Positions 53,071 through 61,824 of a stretch of DNA of 64,000 bases are shown here, piece by piece. How positions within the stretch are numbered: the stretch's first letter is position 1; every line of letters begins with the position of its first letter. The DNA is from JAVJSU01 sp040219275 (GTDB lineage Bacteria; Chloroflexota; Anaerolineae; Aggregatilineales; Phototrophicaceae), in contig JAVJSU010000102.1 in assembly GCA_040219275.1 (NCBI GenBank), positions 1 through 64,000 on the forward strand, given 5' to 3'. A model generated the notes under the pieces. The model worked only from the letters and a program-made list of their open reading frames with translations. It made no database searches and was not told where the DNA came from. The position numbers were made by a program, and so were the translations under genes.

Positions 53071-54336
53071 TTAGTCGCCGTAGGCATCATCAAGGATTTC
53101 TTGATGTTCCAGCGCGATTTCGTCGAGGGCTTCTTGCGCGTCCATCTGTCCGGTGATTGCTAGATTTAAGTATTCTTGCTGAATACCGAGCATTTCTTGA
53201 TATTCTGGCAAGTTCCAGAAATCTTTGACCAGTTGGAAGGCTTCTGCGAATGACGGTGCATACGGTGCTGAGTTCAAGAAGTCATCACTTGCAAGGATGG
53301 AAGTCCGTCCGGGGAAGCCACCTTCACGCGCCCAGCGCAGTTGGATTTCATCACTCTGTAACCATGCGATCAGGTCAAGCGCGGCTTCTGGATTCTCTGA
53401 GTAACTGCTCAGGCTGATGCCCATACCACCGAGGCTGATGAAATGTTCTTCTTCGCCGGGGACAACGGCAAAACCGATGTTGTCTGCTTCTGCACAGCTA
53501 TCCGGGCTGGTGAATGCGCCACCGAAGCCATACCAGATTTCTACCATGGCGGTGGAGCCGTTGCACATCGCGCCGACGACTTCATCAAAGCCGAAGCTAC
53601 CCGCGCCATCGGGGGCAGTCTGCCAGAGTTCATTGGCGAATTCAATCGCACGGACACCGGCTTCGTCATTAATGATTCCTTCAACCGTGTAGGTTTCCGA
53701 ATCCCACAATTCGCCACCGAATGACCAGAAGAGATGATTCCATCCGGTTGCCACGAGATCACCATCGGGACTCCAGTGAGTAGCAAAGCCATTTTCGATC
53801 AGGTCGCCCTCTTTGAAGGCTTGTGCGTCTGCGAGCAGTTCACTCCATGTGGCGGGCACTTCCAGACCGGCTTCTTCAAAGACATCGGTACGGTACACCA
53901 GCATACGGGTATCGGTCATCATCGGGACGGAATAGTATTCACCGCTACCGGGGACAACTTCACCATAGGCACTGAGTGCCGCCGGTACATAATCATCAAT
54001 GGGTAGATTTTCATTCATCCATTCGCTCAGGTTTGCCACATGACCACCGGCAACTGCCGCACCCATAAATTGGCTATCGAGAATGGGGAGGTCTGCACCA
54101 CCACCGGACGCGAAATCAAGGAAAATCTGGTCGAACCATTGACCAATCGGCACGCAGGTCACGGTCACGGTTGCATCCGGATAATCATCAGTGATGGTAT
54201 CCAGAAGATCACAGGGGGGCCAGGCAAACCAGATGATGGATAGCTCGGTATCCTGTGCCGCGGCGGGAACAATGGTCAGGCATAAAAGCATGAGCACTGC
54301 CCCAAATAGGCTGACTTTTTTGACTATGTTTGACAT
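53071..54336 (-). CDS. Sugar ABC importer substrate-binding protein, family 1
   Basis: The 421-residue protein has a signal peptide ending at PAAAQ (about residue 28) and the SBP_bac_1 pattern, with SWSELLADAQAFKEGD and a late ISLGGMGISLSSYSENPEAALDLI. It captures a sugar outside the membrane. GAGGAG precedes the ATG. It is the first gene of the sugar operon, so expression is probably highest for this product. Confidence 0.93.
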   Translation of the reverse strand: MSNIVKKVSLFGAVLMLLCLTIVPAAAQDTELSIIWFAWPPCDLLDTITDDYPDATVTVTCVPIGQWFDQIFLDFASGGGADLPILDSQFMGAAVAGGHVANLSEWMNENLPIDDYVPAALSAYGEVVPGSGEYYSVPMMTDTRMLVYRTDVFEEAGLEVPATWSELLADAQAFKEGDLIENGFATHWSPDGDLVATGWNHLFWSFGGELWDSETYTVEGIINDEAGVRAIEFANELWQTAPDGAGSFGFDEVVGAMCNGSTAMVEIWYGFGGAFTSPDSCAEADNIGFAVVPGEEEHFISLGGMGISLSSYSENPEAALDLIAWLQSDEIQLRWAREGGFPGRTSILASDDFLNSAPYAPSFAEAFQLVKDFWNLPEYQEMLGIQQEYLNLAITGQMDAQEALDEIALEHQEILDDAYGD

Positions 54337-54429
54337 AAAAAACCGCTCCTCTTGCTAAAAATAGACGAAATTTTCTAATATCCTCCCTTTCAACACGAAT
54401 GTAGGTTGAAAAGAAAGCCCTGCACATGT

Positions 54430-55482
54430 TTAGTCGCTGATTGTAAAAATCTTTTCAGCGGTGAGTGCCATAATGCCTAAAAGACTCGCTTCAATACCCA
54501 ACGGCGCGAGATCCACCTGTAAATGTTGGGTTGCGGAAGATTGTGATAGACCAAGGATGCTTCGCCGGACATCTGCCAGAAATTCATGACCGAGACCTGC
54601 GTCACCACCCAGTAGGATCATCTGCGGATCAACGATATTTACCAATGTTGCTATCGCTTTTCCTGCGTGATTAGTGATTGATTCTGTCGATAAGACATCT
54701 GACATCCCGTTTTGATCGGTATGAATCCGATAGATTTCACCGGTGCGCCCGTTCGCCCCACGATAAATTGTGCCATCAATGATGAGGCTCGCATCTAAAC
54801 TCCGCCCGATATTGATATAGACGATGTTCATCAGACCCTTTGCCGCGCCCTTACGTAGTTCCCCGAACGCCATTGCATTGGTATCACGTTCGATAACGAT
54901 AACAGCATACGGAAAGACCTCACGCAGTAAACTGTCTATCTGAAAGCCACCCCAACCGGGCAGGTCTGATGAGTTATAGGGTACGCCAGAGATAGGGTGG
55001 ATAGCGCACGAGAGGGTGATGCCAACACCGTAAACTTTTTCAATGGAGATGTCGAATTTTTTCAAGCGCTCGGTGATGAATTTTGTGAGTGTATGTAGCA
55101 CGGCATCGGGTTCGTCTTTACCATAAATGGGAATTAAGCGCCGGACGCGGGTTTTTTCCGCAAAGTCGATTAAGGCAACGTCTAGCGTGTTTATGCCAAT
55201 GACTACAGCGACGATGTATCCAAACGTGGGATTAAATGAAATATCTTTTGCTCTGCGCCCACCCGTATAAGAACTGTCTTCTCGTTCTTCAACGATGCCT
55301 GCATCCATCAGTTCATTGACGATGCCGGTAATTTTCGAGGGGGAATATCCGATGAGTTCAGCGATGTGTGTGCGGGAGAGTTGACCATGTACGCGCAACA
55401 TCTGTACCGCCTGAAATTTCGCATTGGTCAGGGGTAGGGGTGCAACAGATGTGACGCGTGATGATTCAAAAGGATTTTTCAT
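54430..55482 (-). CDS. ROK-family transcriptional regulator
   Basis: The start at 55482 leaves room for the operator and promoter upstream; a start at 55560 would overlap the -35 box. The 350-residue protein has a winged helix-turn-helix (SRTHIAELIGYSPSKITGIVNELMDAG) and a ROK domain with LPGWGGFQ, ERDTNAMAFGELRKG and ILLGGDAGLG. The cysteine zinc cluster and its His, usual in ROK repressors (GExGH...CxCG), are missing: the site reads GRTGEIYRIH. It is probably a sugar-responsive repressor of the downstream importer operon on the same strand. Confidence 0.9.
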   Translation of the reverse strand: MKNPFESSRVTSVAPLPLTNAKFQAVQMLRVHGQLSRTHIAELIGYSPSKITGIVNELMDAGIVEEREDSSYTGGRRAKDISFNPTFGYIVAVVIGINTLDVALIDFAEKTRVRRLIPIYGKDEPDAVLHTLTKFITERLKKFDISIEKVYGVGITLSCAIHPISGVPYNSSDLPGWGGFQIDSLLREVFPYAVIVIERDTNAMAFGELRKGAAKGLMNIVYINIGRSLDASLIIDGTIYRGANGRTGEIYRIHTDQNGMSDVLSTESITNHAGKAIATLVNIVDPQMILLGGDAGLGHEFLADVRRSILGLSQSSATQHLQVDLAPLGIEASLLGIMALTAEKIFTISD

Positions 55483-55528
55483 AGATACAGAGTTATCAAA
55501 AAAGAACCTAATTTCATTAATTCTTTTT

Positions 55529-55588
55529 AAATTAACAGGAAAGGATAATTTTGTCAACAAAGTAGTTATTTTATTTAGTAAAATAACT
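55529..55588 (-). promoter_or_regulatory. ROK operator and promoter of the ROK gene
   Basis: AGTTATTTTA (55564-55573) and TAAAATAACT (55579-55588) form a perfect 10-bp inverted repeat with a 5-base centre, like the TTATTT-N-AAATAA operators of NagC/Mlc-type ROK proteins. Just downstream on the minus strand is a consensus -35 TTGACA (55557-55552), then 17 bases and a weak -10 TAATTT (55534-55529). The site next to its own promoter suggests autoregulation. Confidence 0.6.
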
Positions 55589-55637
55589 TTGCTGAATTTT
55601 ACTTATTGGTGTGTAGGTATTTACAGCAGTTGATGGG

Positions 55638-56366
55638 TTATTCTGAAGCCTGCTCATCATTTTCATCTAACGATACTTTTGCAACCGTGATGAGGTCTTC
55701 AATTAAGGCTGACATTCGTTGTACGTCACGTAGGATACCACTTAAATAATCCTGTCCTTGTTCATCATCAAGACGACCGTGGCGCTCCAATAAATGGACA
55801 CTAATATTGATTCCGCTTAGAGGATTTTTCAGATCATGGGATGTGTTTTTTAAAGTATCAGTTACAAAGTTCGTCAGTTTTTCTACGATTAACTGATCTT
55901 TTTGACGTAAACGATTGATCTCTTTGCGTTGATGATATATTGCGAGTTGTGTTTCCACGCGGGCTAGCACTTCGATCACTTCAAACGGTTTGGTGATGTA
56001 GTCAACCCCACCTGTACGGAATGCTTTCACTTTATCAAGCGTGCTATCCATCGCGCTCAGAAATATGATCGGTACGTCGGCGAGGTCAGGGGAATTCTTG
56101 AGGTGACGGCACACTTCATAGCCATCCATCTCCGGCATATTGACATCCAACAGGATGAGATCGGGGGTGATGTCTTCAACCATTATTACTGCACTTTTGC
56201 CACTATTGCATGTATGCAGACGATGACCACTTTCACGCAGAATTTCAGTTAAGAGCATGAGATTATCAGGCATATCGTCCACAATAAGAACGGTGCTTGA
56301 CTTTATGGGTAGGTGAGAATGGTTGCTGTCAATGAGTGGATACATAGTGACTGTCTTCTGGCTCAA
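55638..56366 (-). CDS. Receiver-HisKA protein lacking a catalytic kinase domain
   Basis: Residues about 25-140 form a receiver with VLIVDDMPDN, phospho-acceptor Asp in LILLDVNMPEMDG and Lys in YITKPF. A linker helix and a HisKA dimerisation domain with TSHDLKNPLSGI follow, and the protein ends at 242 residues. The ATPase domain (N, G1 and G2 boxes) that should come next is absent and the intergenic region does not supply it. It may be a phosphotransfer or dominant-negative partner of a full kinase. It is not a frameshifted longer gene as far as I can see. Confidence 0.88.
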   Translation of the reverse strand: MSQKTVTMYPLIDSNHSHLPIKSSTVLIVDDMPDNLMLLTEILRESGHRLHTCNSGKSAVIMVEDITPDLILLDVNMPEMDGYEVCRHLKNSPDLADVPIIFLSAMDSTLDKVKAFRTGGVDYITKPFEVIEVLARVETQLAIYHQRKEINRLRQKDQLIVEKLTNFVTDTLKNTSHDLKNPLSGINISVHLLERHGRLDDEQGQDYLSGILRDVQRMSALIEDLITVAKVSLDENDEQASE

Positions 56367-56488
56367 TAAACATGTTCATTTCATCATGACACATTATTTC
56401 GATTTTGAATCCGAAATATAAATGAATTTTTGTAATTTAGCACACTTATTGATTCTCTGCCTGAAAAATCAATACTATTGTTGGTATT

Positions 56489-57964
56489 TCATAACTCTGT
56501 TGGGTGTCGCATCGCGAGAGCCGTGGCATGATGTTCGCGTCCTGTATTGCGTAAACGATCAAGGTAGGCGGGTAATTCGCCACGAGTATGAAAGGGTCCG
56601 CCTTCGCGGAGGACGGTCATGAGGGGGTCGCTATCCGTCGCGCTTTTGTCCATCATCTCCCGCTTCCACTCTGCAAGTAAACCTAACGCGTGATTTGTGA
56701 TTGCTGGTTGGTCAGGTGCAAGATTAATCTGTTGATGCGGATCGCTCGCCAGATTGAATAGCATGATCGGCGCAAAGTCTTTATGACCATCGTGATAGGT
56801 TTCCAGAAGCATATAGGGTTGGCTTTCATATTGAAAACGCACCCCACGCTGGCACGCCCATGCACCCTGACTGGTGACTAAATACTCACGTCCGGAGTCA
56901 GTTCCGTTTTTGAATGCCTCCGTAAAGGCTTGTCCATCCCAGTCGGTGGGGACTTTACCACCTGCTAATTCGATCAGGGTTGCCGCCCAATCGAAATGAT
57001 AATGCAGGGCGCTATCTACCCGTTGTTCGGTTACAATGTCGGGGAATTTGACGATCAATGGCACACGGCAGGTGATGTCATCGGCGGTGTGATGATCTCC
57101 CCATATGTTGAGTTCACCCTGATTCTCGCCATGATCGGCGCTAATCATAATGACTGTATCCTCCAAAATGTTGTGATCTGCCAGGGCGTTAAACAAACGT
57201 CCGAGCCACATATCCGCATAATTAATGCCTGTATCGTAGCCATCAAACCAGTAGCGCACATCATCATAGGTATCAATACTATCGAGATGTGTCGGGAAGA
57301 GGGCGCTTACATTTTCATGCCCGAACCCGTTTGCTTCCTGCGGACTATGCGGACCGTAACCAGCGTACAATTTATGCCAGACTTCTTCCGTCATCCATGC
57401 AGGGAGCGGATCGTCTTTGAATGGATTACCAAAATCGGTTGGCGCACGGTAGGGTGTGTGCGGATCCCACAGATTGACGTGCAAAAACCAATTATCTTGC
57501 TGTGCATTACGCTCAAGCCAGTCCATCGCGATTGGAACAACGGTATCGGCGCTTTCTAGCCCACGTCTGCCGGGATTATAGATTTCATTAAATCCAGCGT
57601 ACCAATGCCATGCCGCGTGACGTTCTCCAAAAGAGCTAACTGTCGCCGTCTTGAATCCTGCCTGCCGGAGCGCGACCATCCAACTTGAAGACCCAAAGCT
57701 ATCTCGAAAACCCCGCGCAATTCCTTCGTTAAAGGGTGATGCGGCTGTGCCACCATGCGCCACGACCCCATTTCTAAAGCCACAGCGCCCGCTCCATAAT
57801 GCCGTGCGTGAGGGTAGACAGGGTGCATCGGTGATGTAAAGGTTGTCGAAACGCACGCCCTGCGCGGCAATTGCATCTATATTCGGGCTGGTGGCGCGGT
57901 GATAACCGTAGCACCCAAGATGATCTGGACGGAGGCTATCAATATCAATATACAGGATTCGCAT
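56489..57964 (-). CDS. Sulfatase-family hydrolase
   Basis: The 491-residue protein follows the type I sulfatase plan. The metal site is DIDSLRPDHLGCYGY near the start, and the formylglycine motif is CLPSR (C49-R53), where the Cys is oxidised to formylglycine. Conserved MISADHGE comes near residue 280. No signal peptide is visible, which is unusual for the family, so it may act in the cytoplasm or be a phosphonate or other ester hydrolase. Its first 20 bases overlap the end of the acyltransferase gene. Confidence 0.92.
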   Translation of the reverse strand: MRILYIDIDSLRPDHLGCYGYHRATSPNIDAIAAQGVRFDNLYITDAPCLPSRTALWSGRCGFRNGVVAHGGTAASPFNEGIARGFRDSFGSSSWMVALRQAGFKTATVSSFGERHAAWHWYAGFNEIYNPGRRGLESADTVVPIAMDWLERNAQQDNWFLHVNLWDPHTPYRAPTDFGNPFKDDPLPAWMTEEVWHKLYAGYGPHSPQEANGFGHENVSALFPTHLDSIDTYDDVRYWFDGYDTGINYADMWLGRLFNALADHNILEDTVIMISADHGENQGELNIWGDHHTADDITCRVPLIVKFPDIVTEQRVDSALHYHFDWAATLIELAGGKVPTDWDGQAFTEAFKNGTDSGREYLVTSQGAWACQRGVRFQYESQPYMLLETYHDGHKDFAPIMLFNLASDPHQQINLAPDQPAITNHALGLLAEWKREMMDKSATDSDPLMTVLREGGPFHTRGELPAYLDRLRNTGREHHATALAMRHPTEL

Positions 57965-58751
57965 GATCGTCCTTCTGTTGATTAGTTGGCTCAGAATTTA
58001 TGCTGGAAAGTGCGTTATTTGGCGAATTGATAAATTGCAGGGTGCTAAATGTCGCCTGTGACAGATCACCAAAACTGCCACGTAGATGGGCATAGGTTTC
58101 GGGGATCGTCATGGCGATGCGGTACATGGCTTCGGTCATCATCAATGCACGCATCTCACGTGTGACCCGCTTGCCCATCGAGACAAACTTAAACGGAATG
58201 CCGATATTCACATGAACTTCTGCACGGCGCAACCGCCTCAAATTTTCGCCTAGGGTTCCGGCACCAATAATGGACATCGGGACGATAGTGGCATCTGCTT
58301 TGCTGGCGATATAGGCGACCCCGTCTTTAGGGTCTTGAAGCGAGGGGTTGCGTGTGCCTTCCGGTGCAATCCACACCAATTGACCACTCTTGACCAATTC
58401 GATGGTGCTTAACAGGGCACGGCGATCAACTTCACCACGTTTAATATAATAATTGCCCCATAATGCCACGACCATTCTCACCACCGGATTATTGATTGCC
58501 TCGGCTTTTGACATGGAGATCACATAGCGATCAGGAATAACTGCCGTGCTAATGCCGGGATCAAAAAATGAAAGATGGTTGCTGATGATTAACGTCGGTC
58601 CATCGGTGGGGATGTTGGCGAGTCCATTGACATTTACTTTGTAGAGTGCGTTCATCACGCCGCGAAAAATCGGCATCAATAGTCGTCTACGGCGATTATA
58701 GATCGGCTGTTTTTTGATAAATTCTTCAACCTCTGATAAGAGTTCACCCAT
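57945..58751 (-). CDS. 1-acyl-sn-glycerol-3-phosphate acyltransferase (PlsC-like)
   Basis: The 268-residue protein adds an acyl chain to lysophosphatidate or a similar acceptor at the membrane. The catalytic HxxxxD is NHLSFFDP, followed by the acceptor motif APEGTRNP. The C-terminus carries a polar extension. It is cotranscribed with the sulfatase gene, with which it overlaps, so both may act on the same lipid or envelope compound. Confidence 0.9.
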   Translation of the reverse strand: MGELLSEVEEFIKKQPIYNRRRRLLMPIFRGVMNALYKVNVNGLANIPTDGPTLIISNHLSFFDPGISTAVIPDRYVISMSKAEAINNPVVRMVVALWGNYYIKRGEVDRRALLSTIELVKSGQLVWIAPEGTRNPSLQDPKDGVAYIASKADATIVPMSIIGAGTLGENLRRLRRAEVHVNIGIPFKFVSMGKRVTREMRALMMTEAMYRIAMTIPETYAHLRGSFGDLSQATFSTLQFINSPNNALSSINSEPTNQQKDDHANPVY

Positions 58752-58932
58752 TTATAAGTCCCCATGATACTCGCGTGAACCAATCCGATACCCACATTAT
58801 ACAAGCTCAGGGCAAGCTCTGCGCCAGTAAATTTTTACCATTTTTATGCCAAACAGCTATGTACGCTAAAAAGTGAGATGCGGTACAATGCGAGGATGTT
58901 TAGCAAAATTGATCGCTTTTAGAATTAGTGAT

Positions 58933-59769
58933 ATGACCAATTCCATCGCATTACTGACAGATTTTGGCATACAGGATAGCTATGTAGGTGTGATGAAAGG
59001 TGTGATGCACGGCATTTGCCCGCAGGCGCACTTTATCGACATCACGCATGAGCTTGCCCCGCAAAATGTTCGGCAGGCGGCATTTACGCTCTTGAATGCC
59101 TATCATTATTTTCCGGCAGGAACGGTTTTTCTAGTTGTGGTTGATCCGGGTGTCGGGTCGTTGCGCTTACCGATTGCGGTGAAATCCGCTGGATATACGT
59201 TTGTCGCGCCGGATAATGGTGTATTGACCTATGCACTCGCGCATCTCGGTGCTGAAATTCAGGCGGTTGCGCTGACCAATGCGGAATATCACTTAAACAC
59301 GATTAGTCGAACGTTTCATGGGCGTGATATTTTCTCGCCGTGCGCCGCTCATCTTGCGGCGGGCGTTCCTTTTGAAAAAATGGGCGAATCGCTCGATGAT
59401 ATTATTCGCCTTGATCCGCCGCGCTTAACGTTGACGGAACGGCAAATTGTCGGCGAGATCATCCACATTGATCATTTTGGGAATTGTGTGTCAAGTATCG
59501 GGCAGTTCCGATGGCGCAGTGACAATCGTCTGCTTCTAGCATCATCCTGGAGCGATGAGGTGGTACAAGTGTCTACGAAATCAGCCACAATCAAGATTGG
59601 TGAACAGACCTTTCCTAAAATTTCCCGAACCTATAGCGATGTTGAAAAAGGTGACGGGCTGGTTCTGATTGGCAGTGAGGGTTATCTGGAAATTGCGACT
59701 AATCACGGGAATGCCGCAGATCGCTATCAGATCCAATTGGGCGATGAGATCATGCTGACGCTGGGTTGA
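58933..59769 (+). CDS. SAM hydrolase (DUF62, S-adenosyl-L-methionine hydroxide adenosyltransferase)
   Basis: The start at ATG 58933 matches the family start (IALLTDFGIQDSYVG); 20 codons upstream are not family-like. The 278-residue protein shows the DUF62 marks: DITHELAPQNV, VVVDPGVGS and APDNGVLTY, with FHGRDIFSPCAAHLA. Members split SAM to adenosine and methionine, while halogenating relatives are rarer. It lies just upstream of the MurA gene, on the same strand. Confidence 0.92.
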   Translation: MTNSIALLTDFGIQDSYVGVMKGVMHGICPQAHFIDITHELAPQNVRQAAFTLLNAYHYFPAGTVFLVVVDPGVGSLRLPIAVKSAGYTFVAPDNGVLTYALAHLGAEIQAVALTNAEYHLNTISRTFHGRDIFSPCAAHLAAGVPFEKMGESLDDIIRLDPPRLTLTERQIVGEIIHIDHFGNCVSSIGQFRWRSDNRLLLASSWSDEVVQVSTKSATIKIGEQTFPKISRTYSDVEKGDGLVLIGSEGYLEIATNHGNAADRYQIQLGDEIMLTLG

Positions 59770-59823
59770 CCGGATTATCCTTAAAACCAACTAAAAAATT
59801 ACCCACAACGACGAGGAGTTGTT

Positions 59824-61173
59824 ATGGAACAGTTTATCATCGAAGGTGGACATCCACTGAATGGGGAAGTGACCCCCGGTGGCAACAAAAACGCAATTTT
59901 GAAGATGTTGCCCGCCTGTATTTTGACCGACAAGCCCGTAACGTTGAACAACGTGCCGGATATTGCCGATGTGCGCGTAACAATTGACATCATGCGTGGC
60001 ATCGGCGTGAAAATCGAGTGGACAGCCCCTAATCAACTCAACGTTCATGCAGAAAACGTCGATCCTGATTTGCTTGATCTTGAGATGGCACGCAAGACAC
60101 GGGCGAGTTTCGTGCTGGCGGGACCGTTACTCGCACGTTTCGGGCGGGCAACTTTACCTGCTCCGGGCGGGGATTTCATCGGTGAACGTCGTCTGGATAC
60201 GCATATTGAGGCGTTGCGGGCGATGGGCGTAGAAGTTGAGTATCAGCGCAATTTGTTCGTCATGCGGGTAGATAAAAAACAAAGCACCGATATATTACTG
60301 CGCGAAGCAAGCGTCACCGGCACAGAGAACACCGTGATGGCGGCAGTTTTGGGTCAGACAACCACCGTAATTCGCAACGCCGCTAGCGAACCGCATGTGC
60401 AGGATTTATGTCATATGCTGGTGAGTATGGGCGCGAGGATCGACGGTATCGGTTCGAATCGCCTGATTATCGTGGGTGTGGAAAAGCTCAATGGATGCGA
60501 AGCGCGTGTTGGCGCGGACTTTATGGAAGTGGGTAGTTTCATAGGGGTTGCGGTGATGACGGGTGGCGAAATCCGTATTAAGGACGCGGATCCGCATTAT
60601 CTTGACATGGTTAAACTCGTCTTTGAGCGACTCGGTGTAACATGGCAGGTCGAAGGTCAGGATATTCTCGTTCCTGCCTCGCAAGCGTTGACGATCAAGC
60701 CCGATATCGGTAACCGCATTCCGCGAATAAAAGCCCAGTTCTGGCCCGGTTTTCCGCCGGATTTGATGAGTATTGCCGTAGTTGTCGCGACGCAAAGCGC
60801 GGGCGCGGTGATGTTCCATGATTGGATGTACGAAAGCCGTCTGTTCTTCACGGATAAGTTGGTGCGGATGGGCGCACGGATTACGTTAGCCGACCCGCAT
60901 CGGGCATTGGTGCAGGGACCGACGACTTTAAGAGCCGCGCCGTTTATTTCTAGTCCTGATATTCGTGCAGGGATGTCTATTTTGTTGGCGGCATTAGCGG
61001 CAAAGGGTGAAACGCGCATCTCCAATATCGTGCAGATTGATCGCGGGTATGAACGTGTAGAAGAAAAATTGGCGGCGCTGGGTGCGAATATTCGCCGTGT
61101 GGAAGTGGATAAAACGACAACCTCTGAGATGGCGAACGTCGAGGAAAGTCAGGTCATGAAGGAAAGTAGTTAA
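59824..61173 (+). CDS. murA: UDP-GlcNAc 1-carboxyvinyltransferase (MurA) with Asp at the catalytic Cys
   Basis: MurA moves enolpyruvate from PEP to UDP-GlcNAc, the first committed step of peptidoglycan. The 449-residue protein keeps GGNKNAIL (K22) and the two-lobed repeat pattern. The catalytic loop reads PAPGGDFIGERRLDTHI, so D117 stands where E. coli has Cys115. Asp at this place is known to keep activity and to make the enzyme resistant to fosfomycin, as in mycobacteria and chlamydiae. GAGGAG precedes the ATG. Another MurA could exist elsewhere in the genome. Confidence 0.92.
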   Translation: MEQFIIEGGHPLNGEVTPGGNKNAILKMLPACILTDKPVTLNNVPDIADVRVTIDIMRGIGVKIEWTAPNQLNVHAENVDPDLLDLEMARKTRASFVLAGPLLARFGRATLPAPGGDFIGERRLDTHIEALRAMGVEVEYQRNLFVMRVDKKQSTDILLREASVTGTENTVMAAVLGQTTTVIRNAASEPHVQDLCHMLVSMGARIDGIGSNRLIIVGVEKLNGCEARVGADFMEVGSFIGVAVMTGGEIRIKDADPHYLDMVKLVFERLGVTWQVEGQDILVPASQALTIKPDIGNRIPRIKAQFWPGFPPDLMSIAVVVATQSAGAVMFHDWMYESRLFFTDKLVRMGARITLADPHRALVQGPTTLRAAPFISSPDIRAGMSILLAALAAKGETRISNIVQIDRGYERVEEKLAALGANIRRVEVDKTTTSEMANVEESQVMKESS

Positions 61174-61824
61174 GTGACCATGGCCCTCGTTACCGAATCC
61201 TATGCGAGCCGGAAAGCACTGTTGCCCGCATCCGGTCAGCACATCATTGCCCAATTTGACGAGCAATCGGTTATTGTGTATCAAGCCTATAAACCGGAAA
61301 TAGCGTCACATGCGATAGATTATCAACAATTTGCAGGTGCGCCGGATTTTAACCTGCATCGTATGACGTGGATCAAACCCGGATTTTTGTGGATGATGCA
61401 CCGCAGTGGCTGGGCGACCAAGCCAGATCAAGAGCGGATTCTGGCGGTGCGGTTGGATCGAGTCGGGTTTGATGCGATTTTGCGGAAGGCGGTTCATTCA
61501 ACTTTCCAACCGCAACTCTATGAGCATGAAGCTACTTGGAAAGCGGCGCTTGGATCTTCCGCAGTACGCCTACAATGGGACCCTGATTATAGCCCTGCGG
61601 ATGGTCGTTTAGAGCGGCGTGCAATACAAATCGGTTTAGGGGGCAAAACAGCCAAGCATTACGCTAACGGTGGCTGGATTATTGACATCGAAGACATTAC
61701 CGATTTTGTCATTCAGCAGAGGCAATACACCAAATCCCCATACACCGACCTTTTGCTCCCAATAGAGCGTGTTTACCCTGTGTTTAGCGCACAGATCGCC
61801 GAACATTTAGGCGTGACGCTTTAA
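61174..61824 (+). CDS. DUF4291 family protein
   Basis: The 216-residue protein matches the DUF4291 pattern: DEQSVIVYQAYKPEIASHA, MTWIKPGFLWMMHRSGWATKPDQERIL and RLQWDPDYSPADGRLERRAIQIGL. The function of the family is unknown. The start is GTG 61174, or ATG 61180. It follows the MurA stop at once and converges with SelB, the stops overlapping. Confidence 0.88.
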   Translation: MTMALVTESYASRKALLPASGQHIIAQFDEQSVIVYQAYKPEIASHAIDYQQFAGAPDFNLHRMTWIKPGFLWMMHRSGWATKPDQERILAVRLDRVGFDAILRKAVHSTFQPQLYEHEATWKAALGSSAVRLQWDPDYSPADGRLERRAIQIGLGGKTAKHYANGGWIIDIEDITDFVIQQRQYTKSPYTDLLLPIERVYPVFSAQIAEHLGVTL

